A stretch of DNA of 44,359 nt from assembly GCA_902776545.1 (NCBI GenBank), contig CACYQO010000025.1:1-44359 (forward strand), in the 5' to 3' direction. The notes below the pieces were generated by a model. That model was not told the DNA's origin and searched no databases. It saw nothing but the letters and a program-made list of their open reading frames with translations. Both the position numbers and the translations under genes were made by a program. This DNA comes from an uncultured Prevotellaceae bacterium (GTDB lineage: Bacteria > Bacteroidota > Bacteroidia > Bacteroidales > Bacteroidaceae). Below are positions 29,820 through 37,297 of the stretch, one piece after another (position 1 is the first letter of the stretch; every line of letters starts with the position of its first letter).

Positions 29820-31454
29820 CTATCTTGCCAACCACCCTTCGGGGTTGAGCTTCGCAGTGCCTCTACGAAGCTGGAATTGCATCATACCATCGGACCCGAC
29901 ACGTCCGATGGCTTGTTTTGTACTGACATGTTGTCCCCGGCTGACACTGACGGAGGCGAGATCACAATAGACTGACAAGTAACTGCCATGCTTCACGATG
30001 ACCACGGAAGTGCCACCATAACCAAAGACGGCCGTGACCTCTCCGTCGAAGATGGCTCTCACCTGTGCTCCGGGCTGTCCCTTGATGTCAATACCTTTCT
30101 TGTCGAGGGTGACATGGCCCTTCACGTCTGTAACGTTGTTGGTGCCAAACCGGTGCACAATTTTATACCCGCCGACAATTGGCATGGGCAGACGCCCCCG
30201 GTTACCCTCGAACGAGGAACTCAGACGGAGATCCTCAGCAGGGTAGGTGTATTCTGTGCCCACCCGTTTCTTTTCAGCAGCGAGTTCTCGTTTACGGGCT
30301 TTCGCCTCCTCGGCAGCCATACGTTCTGCTGCCTTCCTGGCTTTTTCTGCCTCCCGGGCAACCGCCTCAGCACGGGCTTTCTCCTCAGCACTGCGCTTGG
30401 CAGCTGCACGGGCTTCAGCCTTGGCTTTCTCCTCTCTGGCCTTTGCCTCAGCGATACGACGGGCATGCTCTTTTGCTGCAGCCTCTGCAGCTGCTTTCTT
30501 ACGGGCCAGTTCCTCCGCACGTTTCTTGGCAGCCGCGGCCTCTGCCTTCCGTTTGGCTTCTGCCTCAGCACGGGCTTTGGCTCTGGCAATCTCTTCAGCG
30601 ATGAGTTTGTCGATACGGGCGTTGAGTTCGGCGTCGCGCTTCTTCTGTTGGGCGATGATGCCCTGGATGGCCTTCTGCTCTTTCTTCAGACTGGTGACCA
30701 CCTGCTGCTGTTCCACCTGTTTCGATTCGAGTGACTTTTTCTCCCGTTCACCCCGGTAAAGGAGGTCGTTCTTTAGACGCTTGGCATTTTTCAGTTCGTC
30801 GTAGGCCTCCCTGACCTGTGCCTGCATGGACTGTACGGCCTCACCCTGTGCCTGCTGGTAAGAGGCGTATTCACGGACAAATCGCATACGACGATACATC
30901 TCTGAGAGGTGTTTGGCACTGAAGACGAACATCAGCTGCGACTGGATATTCCGGTTGCGATGCATGTAGCGCATCGACTTCATGTAACGCTGTTTGCGCT
31001 CTTCGAGTTCTGCCTGAAGGGTGTGGAGCTGGTTGTCGAGCACATGGATATCCCCGTCGAGACGGGTGATGTCCTGACGGATGGTATCGATGGTGCGACG
31101 TTTGTCTGCAATCTCATTGTTGATGGCCATGAGGTTCTGCAGACGTTTCTTTACGTCGCGCTCATTGGCCTGGAGCTTACGCTCCTGTTCCTGGATCTGC
31201 TTACGTACCTGGGCCTGCTCGTTCTTTAAGGATTTGACTGTCGGAGCAGGTGCTTTCTTTCCGGTTTTTCCAGACTTACCAGCTTTCCCGGTATTTCCTG
31301 TCTTTCCTGTTTTCTTCGCAGGAGCCTTCTTTTGAGGTGTGGATACACGGGTAGTGGTTGTCCGCTTGGGAGCAGCCTTTTTTTTGGACTGCTGGGCGGG
31401 GACAACCACCACCAGACTGACCATGAGCCAGAGTAGCAGTAGGAGTCGCTTCAC
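29820..31454 (-). CDS. EnvC-like murein hydrolase activator (coiled coil plus degenerate LytM/M23 domain)
   Basis: The 544-residue product has a signal peptide (LLLLLWLMVSLVVVVPAQQ), a basic K/T/G-rich linker, a long coiled coil (about residues 70-400, with an A/E/K/R-rich second half) and a C-terminal M23 fold (KGIDIKGQPGAQVRAIFDGE, VVIVKHGSYLSVYCDL). The zinc ligands of active LytM enzymes are not in place: the first motif reads KKGID rather than HxGxD, and the last reads QFQ where HxH is needed. That is the EnvC/NlpD pattern, activating amidases at division without cutting itself. It is last in the dut, TPR, DUF4292 unit, an arrangement common in Bacteroidetes. Confidence 0.85.
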   Translation of the reverse strand: MKRLLLLLWLMVSLVVVVPAQQSKKKAAPKRTTTTRVSTPQKKAPAKKTGKTGNTGKAGKSGKTGKKAPAPTVKSLKNEQAQVRKQIQEQERKLQANERDVKKRLQNLMAINNEIADKRRTIDTIRQDITRLDGDIHVLDNQLHTLQAELEERKQRYMKSMRYMHRNRNIQSQLMFVFSAKHLSEMYRRMRFVREYASYQQAQGEAVQSMQAQVREAYDELKNAKRLKNDLLYRGEREKKSLESKQVEQQQVVTSLKKEQKAIQGIIAQQKKRDAELNARIDKLIAEEIARAKARAEAEAKRKAEAAAAKKRAEELARKKAAAEAAAKEHARRIAEAKAREEKAKAEARAAAKRSAEEKARAEAVAREAEKARKAAERMAAEEAKARKRELAAEKKRVGTEYTYPAEDLRLSSSFEGNRGRLPMPIVGGYKIVHRFGTNNVTDVKGHVTLDKKGIDIKGQPGAQVRAIFDGEVTAVFGYGGTSVVIVKHGSYLSVYCDLASVSVSRGQHVSTKQAIGRVGSDGMMQFQLRRGTAKLNPEGWLAR

Positions 31455-31474
31455 GGCGTTACGAGATATTTATC

Positions 31475-32341
31475 TTAGAGTGACATGAAACGACGCAGGA
31501 TCTCATCGACAGTGACCTCACGATACTTGTTGGAGATCTCTGTCCGGGTTTCCCATTCTGCATCATGTTTGATATATTTCAGCGTCATGCCGAGCTTCAC
31601 TTCCTTTTCCGGGGTAGTGAGGGTGATGGCAGATTTTTGAGGGAACGCCTTCTTGTTGAGGGCCGTGAACTCATCGTAGTCCCAGTTCAGTTGGGTGTTG
31701 CCGTGGAAGCGGTCTTTGTAGAGGATGTTCGCCATGCGGATTAGTGAACCAGTGCGACTGGCAAGCCAGCTGTACTCCATCTTTCCCTCTTCAAGGCCGA
31801 TGATCATATCGTCGCCACTCTCGAGCAGCGTATAGTTGGCGATGGAGTCTACAATCTGCTTGTCATTGGTCTTCACCAAGGCAGTTTGGTTCGGGCGGAA
31901 GAGTTCGTTCCAGAAGAGAGCCTGGATTACTTGGAAATTCAGACCGCTGTTGCGGAGGAAGTCGACAGACATCCAGGGGGCCTTCAGGTACTGTTTGTTG
32001 ATACGGTCCATGATGAGCACGTAGTCCTTGGTCATTTCGATGCGTCCTGCCTCTACGAATCCGAAGGCCATGAGCTGCAGGCGGATGACATCGTCGCGCT
32101 TCATCTTCAGGTCACCGGTGAGGGTGAGCTTCTGCTGACCCACCTCAACGGAGAACTTCACCTTCGAGGTGATGAACTTCATGGCTTGGGCGTTTTCCTT
32201 CACACTGTTGATGAAGTCTTGCTTGGCTATCAACTCCGGCGTCATTTCGACGGATTCTGCGACTTTCTTGTGTGACTTACAAGCAGTGAACACTAATGGT
32301 AATGCCAGAACGGCAATTTTCAGGATACTGGTCGTTTTCAT
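31475..32341 (-). CDS. DUF4292 family lipoprotein
   Basis: The 288-residue product has a lipoprotein signal peptide ending LVFTAC (lipobox, Cys near residue 21), then an all-beta body with VKFSVEVGQQKLTLTGDLKM, RLQLMAFGFVEAGRIEMT and YLKAPWMSVDFLRN. DUF4292 proteins look like LolA/LolB-fold lipid or lipoprotein carriers, but the function is not proven. The start overlaps the TPR gene stop by four bases, and EnvC follows after 20 bases. Confidence 0.85.
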   Translation of the reverse strand: MKTTSILKIAVLALPLVFTACKSHKKVAESVEMTPELIAKQDFINSVKENAQAMKFITSKVKFSVEVGQQKLTLTGDLKMKRDDVIRLQLMAFGFVEAGRIEMTKDYVLIMDRINKQYLKAPWMSVDFLRNSGLNFQVIQALFWNELFRPNQTALVKTNDKQIVDSIANYTLLESGDDMIIGLEEGKMEYSWLASRTGSLIRMANILYKDRFHGNTQLNWDYDEFTALNKKAFPQKSAITLTTPEKEVKLGMTLKYIKHDAEWETRTEISNKYREVTVDEILRRFMSL

Positions 32342-34095
32342 TCTTTCAAATATTTTTTAAGTTTGATTTTTCTTGCGAGTAAAGTGTTTTCGGGCAATTT
32401 CTCACTGGCGTCCTGCCAGAAAGAGAGGGCCCGGGTGATATCTTTGTTTTGAGCGTAGATGTCGCCCGCATGTTCGATAATGACAGCGTTTTCTTTCTGG
32501 TCATCCATGTGCTGAAGCGCCTGGTCGATATAGACCTTCGCCTCGGAATAGCGTCCCTGCATAAAGAGAATCCAGGCGTAGGTATCGAGGTAGGTGGCGT
32601 TCTTGGGTTCGGCCTTGACGGTCTTGAAACTCATCTCCTCTGCCTGGGCGAGTCGTTCGCCTCGTTCACTGAGGTAATAGGCGTAGTTGTTCAGACACCC
32701 GATGTTGTCGGCCTTCCACACCAGGCAGGAGTCGTAGGCGGCAAAGGCTTCGAGGGCCTTGCCCTTCTGGTGCAGGATGTCCCCCATGACTGCATAGAAG
32801 TCGGAGACGATGGCAGGGTCGCTCTCGTTGGTGATGACACCGATGCCATTCTGGAAGGCACTGAGGGCGCGGTCGAGGGAGTCACGACGGTAGTAGGCGA
32901 CGCCTTGGTAGTAATAGAAGAGCATTTCGTCGGGGGTGTATTGACGGGCCTCCTGACAGAGGGCGATGACACGGTCCATGTTGTCTGCCTCCCAGGCATA
33001 GGCCACGAGTTGCATACGTGCAGGAGCATAGTCTGGAGAGATAGCGACGGCCTGTTCGAGGACAGGGGTGATCGTATCGCGCGACATCTTCTTTGCATTC
33101 ATATACGAGGCACAGAGCAAGGCCATCTCGGCATCTGACTGGGGGAGGGCAAGAACCTGCCGGAAGAGTCCCAGCACACGGGTACTGTCACCATCGGTAG
33201 CTTCAGAGGCCTGGATCTCCTGACGCATCAGACGGAGTTTCTCGTCGGTGGTGGCATGACTGCCCAGGAGTACACGTCTGGTCAGGGAGTCGGCTATCTC
33301 GCTCTGCTCGAGGCCCTGATAGAGGTTGCGAAGGGAAAGGAGTACACGGGTGTTATCGGCATCTTCATCGAGGATCTGGTGATAGATATCAACGGCCTCG
33401 TCGGTCTGGTCGTTCATGAGCAGGGCATCCCCATACATCGCCTTGTAGTTTAGGTCGTTGGGGTATTGTCGGGCGAGGGCGGCCATCTCTTTCACAGCCT
33501 CCTTGTTCTTGCCCAGGCGGTTGTAGAGGGCACACTTCGCCACTGAGAGTCGCTCGTTCTTTCCGTCGTTCTGTTCCAATTGGTTCAACACGCAGATAGC
33601 ATTGTCATAATCCTCCACTTGCTGGTAGAGCTGGAAGAGCATCTCGAGCATGTCCTCCTGATTCTTGTCACGCTCGTAAATACCTTTAATGACGGGGATC
33701 GCACTGGCGTAGTCCTGTCGGCTGATGTAGGCCTGGGCGAGGGTTTCCATGTAGGTGGTGTTCTCGGGATCAAGCTCTGCCGCTTTTTTGACGCAGGCCA
33801 TGGATTCGTCCTGTTGCTTCAAGGCTGCGTAATATTGGCCGAGGAAATAATAAACCTCCGGGGCGTTGGGATTCAGGTCACGACAGTGTTTCAACAGATC
33901 GAAGGCGGCATCGTGATGACCTTTCTGGCGCTGCACCATCGCTTCGAGGAAGAAGTGGTTGTAGGTGCTGTCAATTGTTTGTGTGAAAACCTTGATCAAT
34001 GATATGTGAAAGGCAATTACACATACAGACAAACGCAAAAGCCATTGACTTCCGCCTGTCGGCATTGTTTTAATCACGTTTATCGCATTCATCAT
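32338..34095 (-). CDS. Tetratricopeptide repeat protein, exported
   Basis: The 585-residue product has an N-terminal hydrophobic segment (WLLRLSVCVIAFHISLIKVF) acting as signal or anchor and then TPR units through to the end, for example APEVYYFLGQYYAALKQQDE and NTTYMETLAQAYISRQDYAS. TPR proteins of this length next to dut and a DUF4292 lipoprotein are frequent in Bacteroidetes; a role in envelope assembly is plausible but unproven. The start is ATG 34095 or the next ATG. dut ends 24 bases upstream, with one AATTCGTTG repeat unit in the gap. Confidence 0.85.
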   Translation of the reverse strand: MMNAINVIKTMPTGGSQWLLRLSVCVIAFHISLIKVFTQTIDSTYNHFFLEAMVQRQKGHHDAAFDLLKHCRDLNPNAPEVYYFLGQYYAALKQQDESMACVKKAAELDPENTTYMETLAQAYISRQDYASAIPVIKGIYERDKNQEDMLEMLFQLYQQVEDYDNAICVLNQLEQNDGKNERLSVAKCALYNRLGKNKEAVKEMAALARQYPNDLNYKAMYGDALLMNDQTDEAVDIYHQILDEDADNTRVLLSLRNLYQGLEQSEIADSLTRRVLLGSHATTDEKLRLMRQEIQASEATDGDSTRVLGLFRQVLALPQSDAEMALLCASYMNAKKMSRDTITPVLEQAVAISPDYAPARMQLVAYAWEADNMDRVIALCQEARQYTPDEMLFYYYQGVAYYRRDSLDRALSAFQNGIGVITNESDPAIVSDFYAVMGDILHQKGKALEAFAAYDSCLVWKADNIGCLNNYAYYLSERGERLAQAEEMSFKTVKAEPKNATYLDTYAWILFMQGRYSEAKVYIDQALQHMDDQKENAVIIEHAGDIYAQNKDITRALSFWQDASEKLPENTLLARKIKLKKYLKE

Positions 34096-34119
34096 TTTCG
34101 AGTAATTCGTTGTCCTTTA

Positions 34120-34557
34120 TCACTTCACTCCCGTATGTCCATAGCCTCCTTCGCCACGTTCGGTCTCGTCGAGCACCTCCACAGCCACAAATTGTCCCTG
34201 TTCGTGCCTGGCGATGACCATCTGGGCGATGCGCTCTCCGTCGTTCACAATGAAGTCCTCCTGCGACAGGTTGATAAGCAGCACACCCACCTCACCACGA
34301 TAGTCGGCATCGACCGTCCCCGGGGAGTTGAGCACCGTGATACCTTTCTTCAGGGCCAGTCCGCTGCGGGGTCTCACCTGGGCCTCATAGCCTTCAGGCA
34401 GGGCGATGTGCAGACCTGTCGGGATGAGTCTCCGCTCCAAAGGTTTCAGTACGACAGGCGCGTCGAGATTGGCCCTCAGGTCCATGCCTGCACTCTGCGT
34501 TGTGGCATACTGCGGCAACGGCTGATGACCTTTGTTCACGACTTTGATTTGTAGCAT
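34120..34557 (-). CDS. dut: Deoxyuridine 5'-triphosphate nucleotidohydrolase (dUTPase)
   Basis: The 145-residue product has all five trimeric dUTPase motifs: AGMDLRA (1), [11 protein letters not shown] (2), [13 protein letters not shown] (3), GERIAQMVI (4) and [10 protein letters not shown] (5, the arm over the substrate). It splits dUTP to dUMP and pyrophosphate, keeping uracil out of DNA and feeding dTMP synthesis. First gene of the minus-strand unit, with a good promoter. Divergent from dgt, another dNTP-pool enzyme. Confidence 0.97.
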   Translation of the reverse strand: MLQIKVVNKGHQPLPQYATTQSAGMDLRANLDAPVVLKPLERRLIPTGLHIALPEGYEAQVRPRSGLALKKGITVLNSPGTVDADYRGEVGVLLINLSQEDFIVNDGERIAQMVIARHEQGQFVAVEVLDETERGEGGYGHTGVK

Positions 34558-34586
34558 ACGTTTAAAATTTCATTTTAATCAAGGTG

Positions 34587-34594
34587 CAAAGGTA
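34587..34594 (-). promoter_or_regulatory. -7 box for the dut unit
   Basis: TACCTTTG on the minus strand, 29 bases before the dut ATG. Confidence 0.65.
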
Positions 34595-34688
34595 ATGCTT
34601 TTGCGGCATATTCCCATGTTTCTGGGCAAAAATTATTCATTTTTTCGTTAATTTCTGAGAAATATGCATGTTCTGTGGCTAATTTTCG

Positions 34689-34696
34689 TATCTTTG
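34689..34696 (+). promoter_or_regulatory. -7 box for dgt
   Basis: TATCTTTG fits TAnnTTTG and ends 9 bases before the ATG at 34706. Confidence 0.6.
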
Positions 34697-34705
34697 CAGT
34701 CAATT

Positions 34706-36046
34706 ATGATGAACTGGCAACAATTGATATCCAACAAACGACTCGGTCAAGAGCACCGGCATCCCGAACGTCATGATGATCGGACGGAGTTCAAGCGCGA
34801 CTACGACCGGCTTGTCTTCTCGGCCCCCTTCCGGAGGTTGCAGAACAAAACACAGGTATTCCCGCTTCCGGGGAGTATTTTTGTACATAATCGCCTCACG
34901 CACTCGCTTGAAGTGTCATGTGTGGGAATGTCGCTCGGTAATGATGTGGCGCAGCAACTGCTACGGCGTCATCTGGAATTGTCTGACAGCCTTTTGGGTG
35001 AGATTGGACAGATTGTGGCAACGGCCTGTCTGGCGCATGACATGGGCAATCCGCCCTTTGGACACAGTGGCGAGAAAGCCATCCAGTCGTTCTTTACCGA
35101 AGGACCGGGCTTGGGCTTGCAGACGAAAGTGCCACCACAGTTTTGGTGCGACGTGACACATTTCGAAGGCAATGCAAATGCGTTCAGACTGTTGACGCAT
35201 CAATTCTGCGGACGGAGATTCGGTGGATTTGTCATGACTTATTCAACACTCGCGAGCATCGTGAAGTATCCCTTCTCATCGATGGCGGCAGGGAAGAAAG
35301 GAAAGTTCGGATTCTTTGATTCGGAGAAAGAACTGTTTTTACGGATTGCTTCGGAATTGGGGATTGTGCGTAAATCCAATGAGGGTGAACCCTTACGCTA
35401 TGCCCGTCATCCATTGGTGTATCTGGTGGAGGCGGCTGATGATATTTGTTATGAGATCATGGATATCGAAGATGCACACAAGCTTAAAATAATTTCATAC
35501 GAGGATACGTCGCAGATATTGTTGAGTTTCTTTGACTCTGATGCCCGCGAACGAATCTTGCAACGCGTCGTTGAAGAGGGTGTCACAGACAAGAATGAAA
35601 AGGTGGTGTATCTGCGTGCCTGTGTCATCGGACTACTTGAAAGTGAATGCGTGAAGGTGTTTGTCGACCATGAGGACGAGATCCTTGCAGGCACCTTTGA
35701 AGGCAGCCTGATTGACCATATTAGCGAACTTCCCCGTGAGGCATACCGGCAGTGCAGTAAAATGTCTGTAGAACGTATCTATCGCAGCAAACCGGTCCTC
35801 GATGTGGAACTCTCCGGTTATCAGATCATCCAGACGCTCATGGAACGGTTTATCGAGGCTGTCGTGCATCCCGAACGTTTCTATTCCCGTCAGCTCATCG
35901 GACGCGTCAGCAGCCAATACGACATCAACTCTAACTCCCTCGAGACCCGTCTCATGGCTGTCATCGACTACGTCAGTGGCATGACCGATGTCTACGCCCT
36001 TGACGAGTACCAGAAAATCTCCGGTATCTCCCTCCCCGTGGTTTAG
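34706..36046 (+). CDS. dgt: Deoxyguanosinetriphosphate triphosphohydrolase-like protein
   Basis: The 446-residue product is an HD-domain dNTPase: FRRLQNKTQVFPLP, the histidine in NRLTHSLEVS, the HD pair in CLAHDMGNPPFGHSGE, then HFEGNANAFR and YLVEAADDICYEIMDIED. Dgt cleaves dGTP to deoxyguanosine and triphosphate, lowering dNTP pools; some homologues limit phages. The start MMNWQQ at 34706 is the first after the promoter. It ends 28 bases from the sod stop with a short 7-bp hairpin (36044-36050 with 36068-36074) between or within them. Confidence 0.92.
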   Translation: MMNWQQLISNKRLGQEHRHPERHDDRTEFKRDYDRLVFSAPFRRLQNKTQVFPLPGSIFVHNRLTHSLEVSCVGMSLGNDVAQQLLRRHLELSDSLLGEIGQIVATACLAHDMGNPPFGHSGEKAIQSFFTEGPGLGLQTKVPPQFWCDVTHFEGNANAFRLLTHQFCGRRFGGFVMTYSTLASIVKYPFSSMAAGKKGKFGFFDSEKELFLRIASELGIVRKSNEGEPLRYARHPLVYLVEAADDICYEIMDIEDAHKLKIISYEDTSQILLSFFDSDARERILQRVVEEGVTDKNEKVVYLRACVIGLLESECVKVFVDHEDEILAGTFEGSLIDHISELPREAYRQCSKMSVERIYRSKPVLDVELSGYQIIQTLMERFIEAVVHPERFYSRQLIGRVSSQYDINSNSLETRLMAVIDYVSGMTDVYALDEYQKISGISLPVV

Positions 36047-36074
36047 CACACTGGGGCCAGATCTGCTTGTGCTA

Positions 36075-36656
36075 TCAACGCCTCGACGCGATGATCCGCC
36101 AGTCGACAATCTGCCAGAGTGCGGAGAGATGGGCGGCGCGACGATTCTGATAGTCGAGGTAATAAGCGTGCTCCCAGACATCGAAGGTCAACAGGGGCTT
36201 CAGACCTTTCACTATGGGATTCGAAGCCCCCAGTTCTTGGGTAATCACTAACGAACCGTCTTTATCCTCTGAGAGCCACACCCAGCCAGAGCCGAACAGC
36301 CCGACGCCTTTGGCTTCGAAGTCGGCTTTGAACGCATCGAAGCTGCCCCACTGTTTGTCGATTTGGACTGCAAGGGTACCTGTGGGAGCCTGTACTGCCT
36401 CACCGGCAGGACGGAACTGGGTGAAATACATTTCGTGGTTCAGGATTTGTCCGGCGTTGTTAAAGACTGGGCCGGCAGGTGTCTTGCGCACGATGTCCTC
36501 CAATGGCAAACCTTCAAATTCACTGCCAGGAAGTAGTTTGTTGAGATTGTCGACATAAGCCTGCAAATGCTTGCCATGATGGAACGAGAGCGTCTGGGCA
36601 CTGATAGCGGGTTCCAGTGCATCCGACGCATAAGGAAGTTGGATTAATATAAACAT
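36075..36656 (-). CDS. sodB: Superoxide dismutase, Fe/Mn family
   Basis: The 193-residue product has the metal ligands in SFHHGKHLQAYVDNLN, FNNAGQILNHEMYF and LLTFDVWEHAYYLDYQNRR. The glutamine in NNAGQ is typical of the iron (SodB) type, and Bacteroidales enzymes are often able to use iron or manganese. It turns superoxide into peroxide and oxygen in the cytoplasm. It is a single gene with its own promoter. Confidence 0.95.
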   Translation of the reverse strand: MFILIQLPYASDALEPAISAQTLSFHHGKHLQAYVDNLNKLLPGSEFEGLPLEDIVRKTPAGPVFNNAGQILNHEMYFTQFRPAGEAVQAPTGTLAVQIDKQWGSFDAFKADFEAKGVGLFGSGWVWLSEDKDGSLVITQELGASNPIVKGLKPLLTFDVWEHAYYLDYQNRRAAHLSALWQIVDWRIIASRR

Positions 36657-36675
36657 GATAGTACGGTTTAGACTG

Positions 36676-36683
36676 CAAAGTTA
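36676..36683 (-). promoter_or_regulatory. -7 box for sod
   Basis: TAACTTTG on the minus strand, 19 bases before the sod ATG. Confidence 0.6.
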
Positions 36684-36722
36684 CAGTATTTATCCGAAAA
36701 CACCAAAGATTTTTCCATCAAA

Positions 36723-36754
36723 TTTGGCAGATTGGGAAATAATGTCTACCTTTG
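36723..36754 (+). promoter_or_regulatory. Complete promoter for a possible small RNA
   Basis: TTTG at 36723-36726 and TACCTTTG at 36747-36754 with 20 bases between them match the Bacteroidetes consensus, yet no protein gene starts nearby on this strand. Confidence 0.6.
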
Positions 36755-36759
36755 CCGAA

Positions 36760-36890
36760 GAAAACAAAGTTGCTTTAAATTTACAACTATGACATGATAA
36801 TCCAGATTAAACGGTGCTGCCTGCATCTTTACGAGCGTACTAGAGCTAGGTTCGTCCGTGCTATTTTCCGACAAAATAGCACGGACGGAT
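36760..36890 (+). ncRNA. Candidate small RNA 1
   Basis: From the promoter at 36723-36754 to a perfect 15-bp hairpin (CGTCCGTGCTATTTT, 36853-36867, loop CCGAC, against 36873-36887) lie about 130 bases with no convincing protein gene. A 34-codon frame at 36794-36898 runs through the hairpin and has no homology I know. The downstream run is A/T-rich rather than a T-tract, so termination there is less certain. Confidence 0.4.
36853..36887 (+). terminator. Perfect 15-bp hairpin ending candidate small RNA 1
   Basis: CGTCCGTGCTATTTT pairs without mismatch with 36873-36887 around CCGAC. Followed by GATTTAATTAG. It could alternatively be a palindromic repeat element. Confidence 0.5.
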
Positions 36891-37022
36891 TTAATTAGAA
36901 TTATATAGGAATAAAATTTACAAATATACAAACAAAATATGATATTTCAAAAGAATCTGGATTAAAGTTTGTTAATCAAATAATTTAACATATTTTTAAC
37001 TGTTCGTTTCAAATTATTATAT

Positions 37023-37030
37023 TATCTTTG
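37023..37030 (+). promoter_or_regulatory. -7 box for candidate small RNA 2
   Basis: TATCTTTG in a strongly A/T-rich stretch, just upstream of a structured GC-rich non-coding segment. Confidence 0.55.
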
Positions 37031-37035
37031 CAGCA

Positions 37036-37228
37036 AGAAACCTGAAAAGTGATACATTTGGACACGATACACGAACGGTCCAGTCACCCAGAGGCGAGAG
37101 CTGCAAGGATGCACTGGCCGACTATGAAAAGCATAGAGCCGTCGTGCGAGACGGAATAATAAATAAACCTTATACATAGTTAACCTTCCCAGAAGAGGTC
37201 GCCTGCGAAGGTCACCTCTTCTTTTTTT
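37036..37228 (+). ncRNA. Candidate structured small RNA 2 (about 190 nt)
   Basis: Bounded by a -7 box and a strong intrinsic terminator, with no protein gene inside. GC content rises sharply compared with the flanks. Seen helices: CGGTCCAGT (37076-37084) with ACTGGCCG (37113-37120, one bulge), CTATG/CATAG (37122-37136), CCGTC/GACGG (37139-37154), and the terminator stem. Size and design fit a housekeeping RNA such as 6S RNA, but I could not match it to a known family; tmRNA, SRP RNA and RNase P RNA signature sequences are absent. Confidence 0.6.
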
Positions 37229-37230
37229 TT
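37191..37230 (+). terminator. Intrinsic terminator of candidate small RNA 2
   Basis: AGAAGAGGTCGCCT (37191-37204) pairs with 37209-37222 (14 bp, one mismatch and one G-T pair) around GCGA, followed by nine T. Confidence 0.85.
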
Positions 37231-37284
37231 GCCTCTCTCGTATTTATTTTTGCAGAAATTTTTGGTATTAACAAAAAATCTTCT

Positions 37285-37292
37285 TACTTTTG
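37285..37292 (+). promoter_or_regulatory. -7 box for the galacturonokinase-like operon
   Basis: TACTTTTG fits TAnnTTTG. It ends 5 bases before the ATG at 37298, so transcription would start at or within a few bases of the start codon, implying a nearly leaderless mRNA. Confidence 0.5.
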
Positions 37293-37297
37293 CACCT

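Noticed and set aside
29820-31454. An active M23 peptidoglycan hydrolase
   Set aside because: The zinc-binding HxGxD-like and HxH motifs are changed to KKGID and QFQ, so an activator role is more likely.
36746-36931. A 61-codon minus-strand frame in the intergenic stretch
   Set aside because: It crosses the perfect hairpin and the plus-strand promoter, is A/T-rich, and has no motif.
37036-37228. tmRNA, SRP RNA or RNase P RNA
   Set aside because: None of their signature sequences (tRNA-like CCA end and tag frame, the GGAAGGAAGCA-type SRP loop, the RNase P GAGGAAAGTC core) was seen.
37229-37297. A longer N-terminus for the galacturonokinase-like gene
   Set aside because: The extra codons begin beside the terminator T-tract and run through the promoter box; the family-conserved part begins right after MKEYQYHI.
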